DNA of 64,000 bases, from the NCBI RefSeq assembly GCF_902498995.1, contig NZ_CABVLY010000030.1:1-64000 (forward strand). Direction: 5' to 3'. Below are positions 1 to 8,931 of this stretch, one piece after another. The notes beneath the pieces were generated by a model. It searched no databases. It had not been told where the DNA came from and saw only the letters and a program-made list of their open reading frames with translations. A program made the translations under genes and the position numbers. Source of the stretch: Burkholderia anthina (GTDB lineage Bacteria > Pseudomonadota > Gammaproteobacteria > Burkholderiales > Burkholderiaceae). Each line of letters opens with the position of its first letter. The stretch's first letter is position 1.

Positions 1-77
1 GCTGCAACCTTCGCCAGCGAGCCGCCGAATTTGCCGACCGCGGTCCGCGCGGCCGATACGATCACTACGTCCGTCAT
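1..77 (-). CDS. phaA: Acetyl-CoA acetyltransferase (beta-ketothiolase), N-terminal fragment
   Basis: Only the first 25 or so codons are inside the window; the rest runs off the left edge. The reading begins MTDVVIVSAARTAVGKFGG, the standard thiolase N-terminus. A GGAGG-type ribosome binding site lies about 10 bases before the ATG. The enzyme condenses two acetyl-CoA to acetoacetyl-CoA, the first step of polyhydroxybutyrate synthesis. It sits about 100 bp downstream of phaC on the same strand, the usual phaC-phaA order in Burkholderia and Cupriavidus. The symbol is inferred from this context, since short thiolase fragments look alike. Confidence 0.85.
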   Translation of the reverse strand, partial: MTDVVIVSAARTAVGKFGGSLAKVA

Positions 78-176
78 TTCCCTTTCCTCCAGGCCCGCAC
101 GACACGGCGCATCGTTACCGGCCCTGTTAAAAAAACTGCGGTGCATCGGACAGCGTGCGCCGCTGTCCGGTTTTCG

Positions 177-2051
177 TCAATCGCGCTGCAACACGTAACG
201 GCCCGGCGCCGGCTCGATCACCGGGAACTGCGCGGAACCGGGCTTCGCGGGCGGCGCCACCTTGCGGCCGCCGTACTGCTCGAGCCATTCGGCCCAGGTC
301 GTCCACCAGCTGCCCGGCTGCTCGGTCGCGCCGGCAAACCAGTCGTCCGCGGATTCGGGCAGTTCGCCGTCGTTGATCCAGTAGCTGCGCTTTTTCTTCG
401 CCGGCGGATTGATCACGCCTGCAATGTGACCCGATGCGCCGAGCACGAACTTCAGCGGGCCCGTCAGGATCGACGTCGATTCATAGGCGGTCTGCCACGG
501 CACGATGTGATCCTCGCGCGACCCGTAGATGAAGGTCGGCACGTCGATGCGCGACAGGTCGACGGATTCGCCACACACCGTCAGCGCGCCAGGCACGCGC
601 AGCTTGTTTTCGAGATACGTATTGCGCAGGTACCACGCGTACATCGGGCCGGGCAGGCTCGTCGAATCGCTGTTCCAGTAAAGCAGGTCGAACGGCGCGG
701 GCGTGCGGCCCTTCAGGTAGTTGTCGACCACGTAGTTCCACACGAGGTCGTTCGGTCGCAGGAACGAGAACGTATTCGCGAATTCGACGCCGCGCATCAG
801 CCCCGGCGGCGTGCCGTTCTTGCCGCCGATGGTCTGCTCGCGCATCTGCACGTGCGCCTCGTCGACGAACACGTCGAGGATGCCGGTATCGGTGAAGTCC
901 AGCATCGCGGTCAGCAGCGTCATCGACGCGGCCGGATGTTCGCCGCGCGCGGCGAGCACCGACAGCGCCGTCGCGAGCATCGTGCCGCCGACGCAGAAGC
1001 CGAGCGTGTTGATCTGCTCGCGGCCGCTGACCTGCTGCACGGCATCGATCGCCGCGAGCAGCCCTTCGTTCATGTAGTCGTCCCACGTCTTGTGCGCGAC
1101 CGACGCGTCGGCATTGCGCCACGACACGAGGAACACCTGATGGCCGCTCGACAGCGCGTGCGCGACGAGCGAATTCTCGGGCTGCAGGTCGAGGATGTAG
1201 AACTTGTTGATGCACGGCGGCACGATCAGCAGCGGCCGCTCGAACACCTTGTCCGTCTTCGGCGTGTACTGGATCAGCTGGATCAGGTCGTTCTCGTAGA
1301 CGACCGCGCCTTCGGTACACCCGAGGTTCTTGCCGACCACGAATTGCGATTCGTCGGTCTGCGAAATCTTGCCGCGCTGCATGTCGCCGAGCAGGTTCAT
1401 CATCCCCTGCCGCAGGCTTTCGCCCTGCGTCTCGAGAATCGATTTCTGCGCATCGGGATTGAGCGCGAGGAAATTGCTCGGCGCGGCGGCAGCCGTCCAT
1501 TGCTGGACCGAGAAACGGATGCGCTCGCGCGTCTTCGGATCGGTCTCGAGCGCGTCGGCCAGTTCCTGCAGATAACGCGCGTTGAGCAGATACCACGCCG
1601 CGGCGAACGCATGCGCGGGCGAAGCCTTCCATGCGTCCGCGCTGAAGCGGCGGTCCTTCAGCTCAGGCGATTCGAGCTTCGCGGCGACGCTCTGCTGCAT
1701 CAGCGTCATGCAGTCGCGCGCATAGTCGGCCTGCAGTTTCCGGAGCCGTTCGGGCGGAATCGCTGCGACCGGCAGCTTCAGCCCGGCGAACGGCGACGCC
1801 ATGCCGCCGAGGCTGCCCAGGTCGGGCATCGACGGCATCTGGAACGGAAGCGATGTCGGGAACTGGAATGCGGCGAACGGGTTCGCCGTGCTCGCCGCCG
1901 TGGCGGCACGCGCCGGATCGGCGAAACCGCGCCATGCGTTCAGCCATGCCTCGAACATCTGCTGCATCGGCTGGGTGGCCTGGTCGAATCCGGTGCTGCT
2001 CGCGGAAGTGCCCGCCTGAGCGGACGTCGACGAATTTTTCGATGCTGTCAT
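177..2051 (-). CDS. phaC: Class I poly(3-hydroxyalkanoate) synthase
   Basis: 624 residues. Polymerises (R)-3-hydroxyacyl-CoA, mainly 3-hydroxybutyryl-CoA, into storage polyester at the granule surface. The lipase-like box GFCVGG carries the nucleophile Cys353. Asp514 (in SREDHIVPW) and His542 (in GASGHIAG) complete the triad. The spacings 161 and 28 are those of the well-studied Cupriavidus necator enzyme (C319/D480/H508). The first 90 or so residues are a variable Ala/Ser/Phe/Met-rich segment, as in other class I synthases. It is followed by phaA on the same strand, so the two are probably co-transcribed. The length is slightly above the typical 560-600. Confidence 0.97.
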   Translation of the reverse strand: MTASKNSSTSAQAGTSASSTGFDQATQPMQQMFEAWLNAWRGFADPARAATAASTANPFAAFQFPTSLPFQMPSMPDLGSLGGMASPFAGLKLPVAAIPPERLRKLQADYARDCMTLMQQSVAAKLESPELKDRRFSADAWKASPAHAFAAAWYLLNARYLQELADALETDPKTRERIRFSVQQWTAAAAPSNFLALNPDAQKSILETQGESLRQGMMNLLGDMQRGKISQTDESQFVVGKNLGCTEGAVVYENDLIQLIQYTPKTDKVFERPLLIVPPCINKFYILDLQPENSLVAHALSSGHQVFLVSWRNADASVAHKTWDDYMNEGLLAAIDAVQQVSGREQINTLGFCVGGTMLATALSVLAARGEHPAASMTLLTAMLDFTDTGILDVFVDEAHVQMREQTIGGKNGTPPGLMRGVEFANTFSFLRPNDLVWNYVVDNYLKGRTPAPFDLLYWNSDSTSLPGPMYAWYLRNTYLENKLRVPGALTVCGESVDLSRIDVPTFIYGSREDHIVPWQTAYESTSILTGPLKFVLGASGHIAGVINPPAKKKRSYWINDGELPESADDWFAGATEQPGSWWTTWAEWLEQYGGRKVAPPAKPGSAQFPVIEPAPGRYVLQRD

Positions 2052-2407
2052 TACCTGCCTTACCGGTGATTCGTGAGCGTCAATCGTGAAATCCTGCTCG
2101 CGCGCGGCGTGCCGGCTGCGAGCCGGGCCGTCATGCTCTGGAGAGGCGTCTCCAGATTCTGCCGCAGTGCGGTATTTTTATCATTATCGTTTTCCCCATG
2201 TGAAGCACGGCGTCAAACCACTGAACATTTCCGCACGGAGATAATCGGTGCGCAACAAGCGGGACAAGGCTTCCGGCAAAACATAAAACATATTGACCGA
2301 CTTGACTTCGCGATTATTCATTCGATTGCCCATACCACGCCGCATTGCCGCGCCAATATCGAGATAAAGCGATTGCGCGGCGCAATAAAGCGCGCGCAAT
2401 CAGTCGA
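2052..2407. promoter_or_regulatory. Intergenic region upstream of phaC
   Basis: 356 bp between the phaC start and the pgeF stop, both on the minus strand. It is clearly more AT-rich than its surroundings, notably about 2165-2195 and 2270-2340, so it probably carries the phaC promoter. It also holds a perfect 7-bp inverted repeat with a 4-base loop at 2136-2153 (CTGGAGA/TCTCCAG). Short open frames here lack ribosome binding sites and recognisable protein sequence, and I do not call a gene. Confidence 0.5.
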
Positions 2408-3253
2408 TCAGTCGGCCAGCCAGATCGCCGCGGCCATGCGGCCGGTCACACGGTCGCGCCGGTACGAATAGAAACGCGCGTGTTCGGCGACCGTGCAGGC
2501 GGCCCCGCCGCTCATGTGCGCGACGCCCGCGCGAACGAGGCGCAGGCGTGCAAGCGCATAGAGATCGGCGAGAAACTTGCCGGGTGCGCCGTCGATCGCG
2601 GCGAACGCTTGCCGTGTGTCATCATGCTCCGACAGCGGAGCCGTGTCGAGAAACGCATCGCGTACGTCCGCGCCGACTTCGAACGCCTGCGGGCCGATCG
2701 CCGGCCCGAGGTATGCATGGAGTTCATTCGTCGCGCCGCCGGCGAGCGCCGCGACGCGTGCCGCGGTCTGCTCGACGATACCGGCCGCGAGCCCGCGCCA
2801 GCCCGCATGCGCGGCGCCGACCGCGCGCCCCTGCGCATCGCACAGCAGCACCGGCAGGCAATCCGCGACCATCACGACGCACACGGCATTCGCACGCGCC
2901 GTGACGCTCGCGTCGGCCTGCATGGGCGCAGCAGCACCGGGCGCGGCATCGATCACCTCGTCCGCGCGCACGATCTGCGCGCCATGAACCTGCTCGAGCC
3001 ATGCCGCGCTCGACTGCCCTGCCAGCGCAAGCAGGCGTGCGCGGTTCGCGGCGACATGCGCCGGATCGTCACCGGTATGCAGGCCGAGATTCATGCCGCC
3101 CGGCCGTTCGGCGCCGTCCTGCCAGCGGCCGTACGGGCCTTCGCTGACCCCGCCGTCGCGCGTCGTGATCAGCGCGCGCACGCGCGGCGACACCTGCCAG
3201 TCGGGCCGTACGCAGTCCTGCCATGTCAACGGCGCAAGGTTCGTCATCGGCAC
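2408..3253 (-). CDS. pgeF: Peptidoglycan editing factor / multi-copper polyphenol oxidase family (YfiH)
   Basis: 281 residues from a GTG that directly abuts the rluD stop codon; an ATG two codons later (base 3247, MTNLAP) is the alternative start. The family fold carries a metal site formed by His90 (EQVHG), Cys132 (ADCLPVLL) and His149 (HAGWRG), all present. Family members in other bacteria prevent misincorporation of L-Ser for L-Ala in peptidoglycan precursors and also show purine nucleoside phosphorylase activity; which role matters here cannot be told from sequence. Its position directly after rluD is a conserved pairing and suggests translational coupling. Confidence 0.93.
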   Translation of the reverse strand: MPMTNLAPLTWQDCVRPDWQVSPRVRALITTRDGGVSEGPYGRWQDGAERPGGMNLGLHTGDDPAHVAANRARLLALAGQSSAAWLEQVHGAQIVRADEVIDAAPGAAAPMQADASVTARANAVCVVMVADCLPVLLCDAQGRAVGAAHAGWRGLAAGIVEQTAARVAALAGGATNELHAYLGPAIGPQAFEVGADVRDAFLDTAPLSEHDDTRQAFAAIDGAPGKFLADLYALARLRLVRAGVAHMSGGAACTVAEHARFYSYRRDRVTGRMAAAIWLAD

Positions 3254-4468
3254 TCACTCCTCATCATCGTCATCCGGATACGACGCGTCGTCGTGGTCCT
3301 CGTAGTCGCCGCCGAAATCGCCATCGTCGTAGGCGCCTTCATCGTCGAAATCCTCGTCGCCCTGTCCGAATCCGAGCGCGGCGACGAGCGCGTTCATGTC
3401 GTCCGGCAACGGGCAGCGCCACTGCATCGTCCTGCCCGTGACCGGATGCACGAGGCCGAGCCGCCATGCATGCAGCGCCTGCCGCGCGAATCCGTCCGGC
3501 AGCGGCGCGACCGAGCGCTTGCCGCGCGCGCGTCCGTACACCGGATCGCCGAGCAGCGGGTGCCCGACGTGCGAGCAGTGCACACGGATCTGATGCGTGC
3601 GGCCGGTTTCGAGATCGCACTGGATCGCGGACACCGGCTGACGTTGCCACATGCATGTGTCAACCGTACGGAAATGCGTGCGCGCCGGCTTGCCCGACGC
3701 GCCCGTGACGACGGCCATGCGCGTGCGCTCGCGCGGATCGCGGCCGATCGGTGCGTCGATCGTGCCGTCTTCGGGCATCGCCCCCCAGACGAGCGCGAAA
3801 TAGCGGCGCTTCACCGTGCGCGCCTGCAGCTGGCGCACGAGGTCGGTCTGCGCGGCGAGCGTGCGTGCGACCACCATCAGGCCCGACGTCTCCTTGTCGA
3901 GCCGGTGGACGATCCCCGCGCGCGGCAGGCCGGCCGCGGCGTCGCCGTAGCGATGCAGCAGGCCGTTGAGGATCGTGCCGCTCCAGTTGCCGGCGGCCGG
4001 ATGGACGACGAGCCCGGCCGGCTTGTTGATGACGACGAGCGCGTCGTCCTCATAGATCACGTCGAGCGGCACGGGCTCCGGCGTAAACGCCAGCTGCTCC
4101 GGCAGCAGGTCGGGCACGAGCTCGATCTTCGCGCCGAGCGGCACCGGCTGGCGGATCTTCGCGGGCGCGCCGTCGACCAGCACGCGCTGCGCCTCGATCC
4201 AGCTCTGCAGGCGGCTGCGGGAGAATTCGGGGAACAGCTGGGCGAGCGCCTTGTCGAGCCGTTCGCCCGCGAGCGACAGCGGCACTTCGACGATGCGCGG
4301 CGCCTCATCGGCCGCCGCGGAAGGCACGACAGGCGGCTGCATCGCGCCTGCAGCCAGATCGTCATCGGGGGAATCCCCCGACGCAGCGTCGGCGGGCCGA
4401 TCGCTTGGGCTATAATCTTCGCGATTTGGCTTGCCCCGCGGGGCATTCTGCGAACTTGAACGGGTCAT
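3254..4468 (-). CDS. rluD: 23S rRNA pseudouridine(1911/1915/1917) synthase
   Basis: Up to 404 residues against about 326 for E. coli RluD. An S4 RNA-binding domain lies near residues 62-105. The catalytic motif HRLDKETSG has the nucleophile Asp191. The enzyme modifies helix 69 of 23S rRNA late in 50S assembly. Two extensions stand out. The first 55 residues are low-complexity and hydrophilic. The last 35 residues are almost all Asp/Glu/Gly/Tyr. The start is uncertain: the ATG at 4468 would put coding sequence over the bamD -10 box, and Met43 (base 4342) gives a 362-residue protein nearer the family norm. Co-directional with pgeF. Confidence 0.93.
   Translation of the reverse strand: MTRSSSQNAPRGKPNREDYSPSDRPADAASGDSPDDDLAAGAMQPPVVPSAAADEAPRIVEVPLSLAGERLDKALAQLFPEFSRSRLQSWIEAQRVLVDGAPAKIRQPVPLGAKIELVPDLLPEQLAFTPEPVPLDVIYEDDALVVINKPAGLVVHPAAGNWSGTILNGLLHRYGDAAAGLPRAGIVHRLDKETSGLMVVARTLAAQTDLVRQLQARTVKRRYFALVWGAMPEDGTIDAPIGRDPRERTRMAVVTGASGKPARTHFRTVDTCMWQRQPVSAIQCDLETGRTHQIRVHCSHVGHPLLGDPVYGRARGKRSVAPLPDGFARQALHAWRLGLVHPVTGRTMQWRCPLPDDMNALVAALGFGQGDEDFDDEGAYDDGDFGGDYEDHDDASYPDDDDEE
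4411..4416 (+). promoter_or_regulatory. Candidate -10 box for bamD
   Basis: A perfect TATAAT about 95 bases before the bamD start, in the region between rluD and bamD. No good -35 hexamer sits 16-18 bases upstream. The sequence reads ATTATA on the other strand, so a divergent rluD promoter may overlap it. Confidence 0.5.
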
Positions 4469-4509
4469 TTAGACTGGGTCACCGAGACTTGAAGCTAGGA
4501 CATGCGAGC

Positions 4510-5334
4510 ATGATGAATTCGACCAAACGTACGGCCAAGACCGTCGCCGCCCGAGCTGCGGCGGTAGCGGCCGCGGCCCTCATCGCCGGCTGCCACGGCT
4601 TGCCGCAGAAGCAGGACGAGACGGCTACCTGGTCGAACAACAAATTATACTCAGAGGCCCAGGACGCACTGTCCGGCGGCGACTGGGGCAAGTGCGCGAA
4701 ATACTTCGAATCGCTGCAAGGTCGCGATCCGTTCGGCCATTTCGCGCAACAGGCGCAGATCAACGTCGCGTACTGCAACTGGAAGGACAACGAAGCGGCA
4801 GCCGCCGACCAGGCCGTCGACCGCTTCATCCAGCTCCACCCGGATCATCCGGACATCCCGTATGCGTACTACCTGAAGGGGATGATCCACTTCAACGACG
4901 ATCTGGGCCTGTTCGGCCGCTTCTCCGGCCAGGACATGAGCGAGCGCGATCCGCAGGCACTGCGCGAATCGTACGATGCGTTCAAGGTCGTCGTCGACCG
5001 CTACCCGAAGAGCAAGTACGCACCCGACGCCGCGGCCCGGATGCGCTACATCGTCAACGCGCTCGCATCGCACGAAGTGCACGCGGCCGACTACTACTAT
5101 CGGCGCGGCGCCTACGTGGCGGCGATCAACCGCGCGCAGCTCGCGATCAAGGACTACAAGGGCGCGCCGGCCATCGAGGACGCGCTGCACATCATGATCC
5201 TGTCGTACGGCAAGCTGAACCAGCCGCAACTCGCCGATGACACGAAGCGCGTGCTCGCCGGTACGTTCCCGGACAGCCCGTACATCACCGGCCATTCGCG
5301 CCCCGGCGCGAAGAAGTCGTGGTGGCAGTTCTGA
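4510..5334 (+). CDS. bamD: Outer membrane assembly lipoprotein BamD (ComL)
   Basis: 274 residues. A lipoprotein signal ends in LIAG before the acylated Cys. Tetratricopeptide-like helices follow through the body of the protein, including the conserved stretches around NVAYCNWKDNE and PYAYYLKGMI. BamD is the essential partner of BamA in the BAM complex that folds beta-barrel proteins into the outer membrane. The chosen ATG is the first of a tandem ATG ATG, 10 bases after an AGGA. A second BAM subunit, BamB, is encoded at 22636-23781. A strong terminator follows, and the gene converges on the helicase gene. Confidence 0.96.
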   Translation: MMNSTKRTAKTVAARAAAVAAAALIAGCHGLPQKQDETATWSNNKLYSEAQDALSGGDWGKCAKYFESLQGRDPFGHFAQQAQINVAYCNWKDNEAAAADQAVDRFIQLHPDHPDIPYAYYLKGMIHFNDDLGLFGRFSGQDMSERDPQALRESYDAFKVVVDRYPKSKYAPDAAARMRYIVNALASHEVHAADYYYRRGAYVAAINRAQLAIKDYKGAPAIEDALHIMILSYGKLNQPQLADDTKRVLAGTFPDSPYITGHSRPGAKKSWWQF

Positions 5335-5353
5335 GCCCCATCCGCGGCAGATA

Positions 5354-5383
5354 AAAAAACCCGGCCATCCAGCCGGGTTTTTT
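5354..5383. terminator. Bidirectional intrinsic terminator between bamD and the dinG-like gene
   Basis: A-run, CCCGGC, 6-base loop, GCCGGG, T-run: a 12-bp paired stem including A/T flanks that gives a U-tract on either strand. It lies between convergent genes. Confidence 0.92.
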
Positions 5384-5422
5384 ATTGGCGCCGCGCGCCG
5401 GACAAGCACACGCGGCATGCGC

Positions 5423-7672
5423 TCACGCGCGCTCTTGCGCGCGATGCTCGTCGAAGAAGTCCTGCACGACCGCGATCTCGCGAGTGCGCTTGAACGGCGG
5501 CAGGCTCTGCCAGATCCGCCTGCCGTACGGCTTGTCGACGAGCCGCGTGTCGCAGATCATCAGCACGCCACGATCTGTCTCCGCACGAATCAGGCGCCCC
5601 GCGCCCTGCTTCAGCGTGATCACGGCCTGCGGCAACTGGTGAACCGCGAACGGGCTCAGGCCCTTCTTGGTGAGCGCATCGAGCCGCGCCGCCAGCACCG
5701 GATCGTCGGGCGGCGCGAACGGCAGCTTGTCGATCACGACGAGCGACAGCGCGTCGCCGCGCACGTCGACGCCTTCCCAGAAGCTCTGGCTGCCGACGAG
5801 GATCGCATTGCCGTACGAACGGAAGCGATCGAGCAGCTCGGTACGGCTCGCATCGCCCTGCACGAGAAGCGGCGTATTCCAGCCGCGCGATTCGATCACG
5901 TCGCGCAGCTTCGACGCGATCCGGTCGACCGCGCGCAGCGTCGTGCACAGCATGAACACGCCGCCGCCCGACGCCTCGATCGCCGGCAGCGCGGCGTCGA
6001 ACACCGCATCGGTAAATGCCGGCGACGACGGCTGCGGCAGGTTGCGCGGCACGTACAACAGGCCCTGCGTCTGATAGTCGAACGGGCTCGCGAGCGTCAT
6101 CGAGCGCCGCGAACTGAGGCCCATCTGCGCCGCGTAGTGCGTGAAGTCACCGCGCACCGACAGCGTCGCCGACGTGAAGACCCATGCACGCGGCACGCCG
6201 GCGCGCTGCTTCGCGAAAATCGGCGCGACCGACAGCGGCGTTTCGTGCAGTTGCACGGTATGCGCGAACACTTCGACCCAGCGCACCTTCTCGTTCGGGT
6301 CGCCATCAGGGGGGGTCTTGTCGCCGGCTGCCGCAGCGTCGGCCTTCGCCGCCGCTTCCGCCGCGCCAGGCGTCACCCAGCCGGCCAGCAGATCCTGCAG
6401 CTCGCGGGCGCGCCGCAGGCACGCACCGAGCGATTCCGCCCGCTCCGCCTGGCTCGCAAGCGCCGATGCGAGCGCATCGAGCGCCGTCTCGAGCGCGTCC
6501 AGCGCGCCGAACATCGGATGATCGTCGCCGAGCTGCGCGAGCGACATGCGCACGATCTGGTCGTTCGCGAATGCGAGGCGCAGGTCGCGCGCCGCACGCT
6601 CGAGATCGCCGCCGAGCTTCACCCACTCGACCGCATCGCGCGCATGACCGAGGCCTTCGGCCACCGTGTCGCGCGCGAGTTCGAGGATCTGCGTGGTCGA
6701 CAGCGTCTCGCCGAAGAACAGCGTCGCGGTCTCCGGCAACTGATGCGCTTCGTCGAAGATCACCGTGTTCGCGTTCGGCAGCAGTTCGGCCATCCCCGTG
6801 TCGCGCAGCATGATGTCCGCGAAAAACAGGTGATGGTTGACGACGACGATGTCGGCCTGCTGCGCCTCGCGTCGCGCCTGCATCACGAAGCATTCCTTGT
6901 AGTGCGGGCACTCCTGGCCGAGGCAGTTGTCGCGCGTCGACGTGACCATCGCCCACACGGGCGCCGTCTCCGGCACGCTCGCGAGTTCGGCCTTGTCGCC
7001 GCTCTTGGTGACTTTCGCGAAACGGACGATTTCCTGCAGATACGCGGTGTCCTGTCGCGACGGCAGGCGACCGTTGTCGGCCGTGCGCTGCAGGTAGTAA
7101 TGGCACAGGTAGTTCGAGCGGCCCTTGAGCATCGCGACCGTCACCGGCACCGCGAGCGCGTTGCGCACCGTCGGGATGTCGCGCTGAAAGAGCTGATCCT
7201 GCAGGTGCTTCGTGCCGGTCGACACGATCACCTTGCCGCCCCACAGCATCGCGGGCACCAGATACGCGTAGGTCTTGCCCGTACCGGTGCCGGCTTCGAC
7301 GATCAGCGTGTTGTCGCCGCTGTCGCTGTCGGACTCGGCCGCGACCACACCGTCCGCGGCCGCTTCGGCCGCCTTGTCGCCGTCGCCGAGCCGGCGTGCC
7401 GGCCGCTTGCGGGTCTCGAAAATCTCCGGCTCGGGCATCCGGCGCGCGGAGGCCTCCATCGCGGACGCGACGGCGCGCGCCATTTCGATCTGCGACAGGC
7501 GCGGGTGATATCCGTCGAGCGCACGCGCAAGCAACCCGCCTTCGCCGAAGATCGTGTCGAGCTCGTCGACACGCTTGCGGCTCAGCTCAAAGGTGCCTTC
7601 GGTCGCACGAACGCGCCCGGCGGACGACGCGTCACGCCGGGCATCGGGGGTGGCTTCAAGCGGTGAATTCAA
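5423..7672 (-). CDS. DinG/YoaA-type ATP-dependent DNA helicase with iron-sulphur domain
   Basis: 749 residues, superfamily 2, XPD-like. Walker A GTGTGKT lies at about 128-134 and the DEAH box at 307-310. Four cysteines between them (190, 250, 255, 261) match the [4Fe-4S] cluster of XPD/DinG helicases. Such enzymes unwind DNA 5' to 3' at stalled forks, R-loops and damaged sites. An unusually long linker rich in Ala/Asp/Gly/Ser lies before motif I (about 90-122), and another Ala-rich insertion lies near residues 440-460. The choice between DinG and YoaA cannot be settled from sequence alone. The gene ends opposite bamD at a shared terminator. Confidence 0.93.
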   Translation of the reverse strand: MNSPLEATPDARRDASSAGRVRATEGTFELSRKRVDELDTIFGEGGLLARALDGYHPRLSQIEMARAVASAMEASARRMPEPEIFETRKRPARRLGDGDKAAEAAADGVVAAESDSDSGDNTLIVEAGTGTGKTYAYLVPAMLWGGKVIVSTGTKHLQDQLFQRDIPTVRNALAVPVTVAMLKGRSNYLCHYYLQRTADNGRLPSRQDTAYLQEIVRFAKVTKSGDKAELASVPETAPVWAMVTSTRDNCLGQECPHYKECFVMQARREAQQADIVVVNHHLFFADIMLRDTGMAELLPNANTVIFDEAHQLPETATLFFGETLSTTQILELARDTVAEGLGHARDAVEWVKLGGDLERAARDLRLAFANDQIVRMSLAQLGDDHPMFGALDALETALDALASALASQAERAESLGACLRRARELQDLLAGWVTPGAAEAAAKADAAAAGDKTPPDGDPNEKVRWVEVFAHTVQLHETPLSVAPIFAKQRAGVPRAWVFTSATLSVRGDFTHYAAQMGLSSRRSMTLASPFDYQTQGLLYVPRNLPQPSSPAFTDAVFDAALPAIEASGGGVFMLCTTLRAVDRIASKLRDVIESRGWNTPLLVQGDASRTELLDRFRSYGNAILVGSQSFWEGVDVRGDALSLVVIDKLPFAPPDDPVLAARLDALTKKGLSPFAVHQLPQAVITLKQGAGRLIRAETDRGVLMICDTRLVDKPYGRRIWQSLPPFKRTREIAVVQDFFDEHRAQERA

Positions 7673-7727
7673 GGCAAGCGTTCCTGTGTCCAGCGCCCGG
7701 GCGGCGCCGGCGCTCGCCAGGCCGCGC

Positions 7728-7943
7728 TCAAGCGCGCTTATCCGGTTCCAGCTGCGATTGCAGCAAAATGATTTTGTCCTTGGCAGCCAGCTTTTCCTTC
7801 TTCAGCCGGTGCAGCGTGACGTCGTCGATGTCGGAGTGCCCTTCTTTCAGCTCGATCTCCCGAGCGAGCTGCTGGTGCTGCTCCTGCAATGCAGCCAAAC
7901 GGTTATGCAATTCCTGCTGCTGTTCCGTGTGACGGTTTTGCAT
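7728..7943 (-). CDS. YdcH family small coiled-coil protein (DUF465)
   Basis: 71 residues starting MQNRHTEQQQ. A near-perfect GAGGAGG ribosome binding site 6 bases upstream fixes this ATG and rules out an upstream in-frame GTG/ATG that would give 86 residues. The protein is a helix-forming Gln/Glu/Leu sequence ending in the family pattern LKKEKLAAKDKI. The function of the YdcH family is not established. It lies just upstream of the helicase gene on the same strand with a 55-bp gap, so co-transcription is possible. Confidence 0.88.
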   Translation of the reverse strand: MQNRHTEQQQELHNRLAALQEQHQQLAREIELKEGHSDIDDVTLHRLKKEKLAAKDKIILLQSQLEPDKRA

Positions 7944-8020
7944 ACTTGCCTCCTCATCGAAGCAGCGCGCCGACTGGCGTGCCGACACGCTCGAGACTGA
8001 TTCCGGTTCAATCCAACACG

Positions 8021-8773
8021 TTACTGCCCCTGCTGTTGCTGCTGCTTGGCCTTTTCGGCCGCTTCCTGCTGACGCCGTTCGATATCGGCCTTGTGCTGTG
8101 CGGCTTCCTGCTGCTTCTGCTGGTAGCGCGCGGCGTTGTCCGCCCGCTCCTGCGCCTTCTGCGCGGCCTGCTGGTGCGCCTGGTCGAGCTTGCGCTGGAA
8201 ATCCGCCTGCTTCTGGTCGTATGCCTGCTTGTTCGCGGCATGCTGCGGCCCTTCCGCGCCGCGTTGCGCCTGCTTCAGTGCATTCTGCTCCTGCTTGTCG
8301 CGGAACGCAGCCGCGTTCGCCGCGTCGGTCGCCGCCCGCTGCGGCGCTTCCGCCGCATTCTGCGCCTGCTTCAGCGCCTGCTGCTGGTCACGCTGCTGCG
8401 CACGGACCGCGCGCTGCTCGTCGTCGAGCGCGAGTTGCTCCTGGCGAATGCTCGCCCGCTCCTCGCGCATCTGGTCGCGCGCATTGCCGAGACAGTGATT
8501 GACGAAGAACTTGCTGTAGCAATCGTGCTCCGCCACCGCATAACGATAATCGTTTTCCGCGGAACGTTGATTGAGCACTTTTTGACGGGAGTCAAAATCC
8601 TGCGTGGCGGAAGCCGCTACGGGCGCGGCTGTGGCGGCATCCGGCGCGACTGCGCCCGATGCCTGCGCGTACGCGGCGCAAGGCCCTGCGGACAAAGCCG
8701 CGACGAGCGCTGCGCCGAGCGCGACGAGAGAAATGCGGGAAGTTGGCAACGTCGTAGGAAAGCTGCGGGACAT
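8021..8773 (-). CDS. Exported Gln/Ala-rich coiled-coil protein, function unknown
   Basis: 250 residues. A signal peptide covers about 1-37 (hydrophobic core LVALGAALVAALSA, cleavage near AYAQA). A compact segment at about 60-105 contains a Cys pair (HDCYSKFFVNHC). From residue 105 to the end it is a charged Gln/Ala/Arg/Lys heptad-like coil with two near-repeats (KQAQNAAEAPQ and KQAQRGAEGPQ), ending in a Gln run. The coil resembles the periplasmic helical stalk of TolA, but there is no TolA C-terminal domain and no obvious membrane anchor after cleavage. It is divergent from tex. I do not recognise a named family; a periplasmic role is inferred from the signal peptide. Confidence 0.8.
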   Translation of the reverse strand: MSRSFPTTLPTSRISLVALGAALVAALSAGPCAAYAQASGAVAPDAATAAPVAASATQDFDSRQKVLNQRSAENDYRYAVAEHDCYSKFFVNHCLGNARDQMREERASIRQEQLALDDEQRAVRAQQRDQQQALKQAQNAAEAPQRAATDAANAAAFRDKQEQNALKQAQRGAEGPQHAANKQAYDQKQADFQRKLDQAHQQAAQKAQERADNAARYQQKQQEAAQHKADIERRQQEAAEKAKQQQQQGQ

Positions 8774-8931
8774 GTGTCAAATTCTATCACCCCCGGCTGG
8801 ACGCTCCGCCATTTATGGCAAAATGCCCCGCTTCACTCACCCGCGGCATCTGGTCCGGCGGGCCCGTCACGCAGCCCGCCGTGCGGTCTGCCGGCCCGCG
8901 CCGCGATTTCAGCAGGCAGATCATCCACGAC

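Noticed and set aside
141..2069. A 642-codon open frame on the plus strand opposite phaC
   Set aside because: Arg/His/Ala-rich, no family resemblance, and fully antisense to an intact phaC. GC-rich codon bias keeps the opposite frame open.
2184..2399. 71-codon minus-strand frame upstream of phaC
   Set aside because: It lies in AT-rich promoter DNA and lacks a ribosome binding site; a small peptide cannot be excluded but is not supported.
2073..2471. Small plus-strand frame in the phaC upstream region
   Set aside because: No ribosome binding site, no protein character, and it runs into the 3' end of pgeF.
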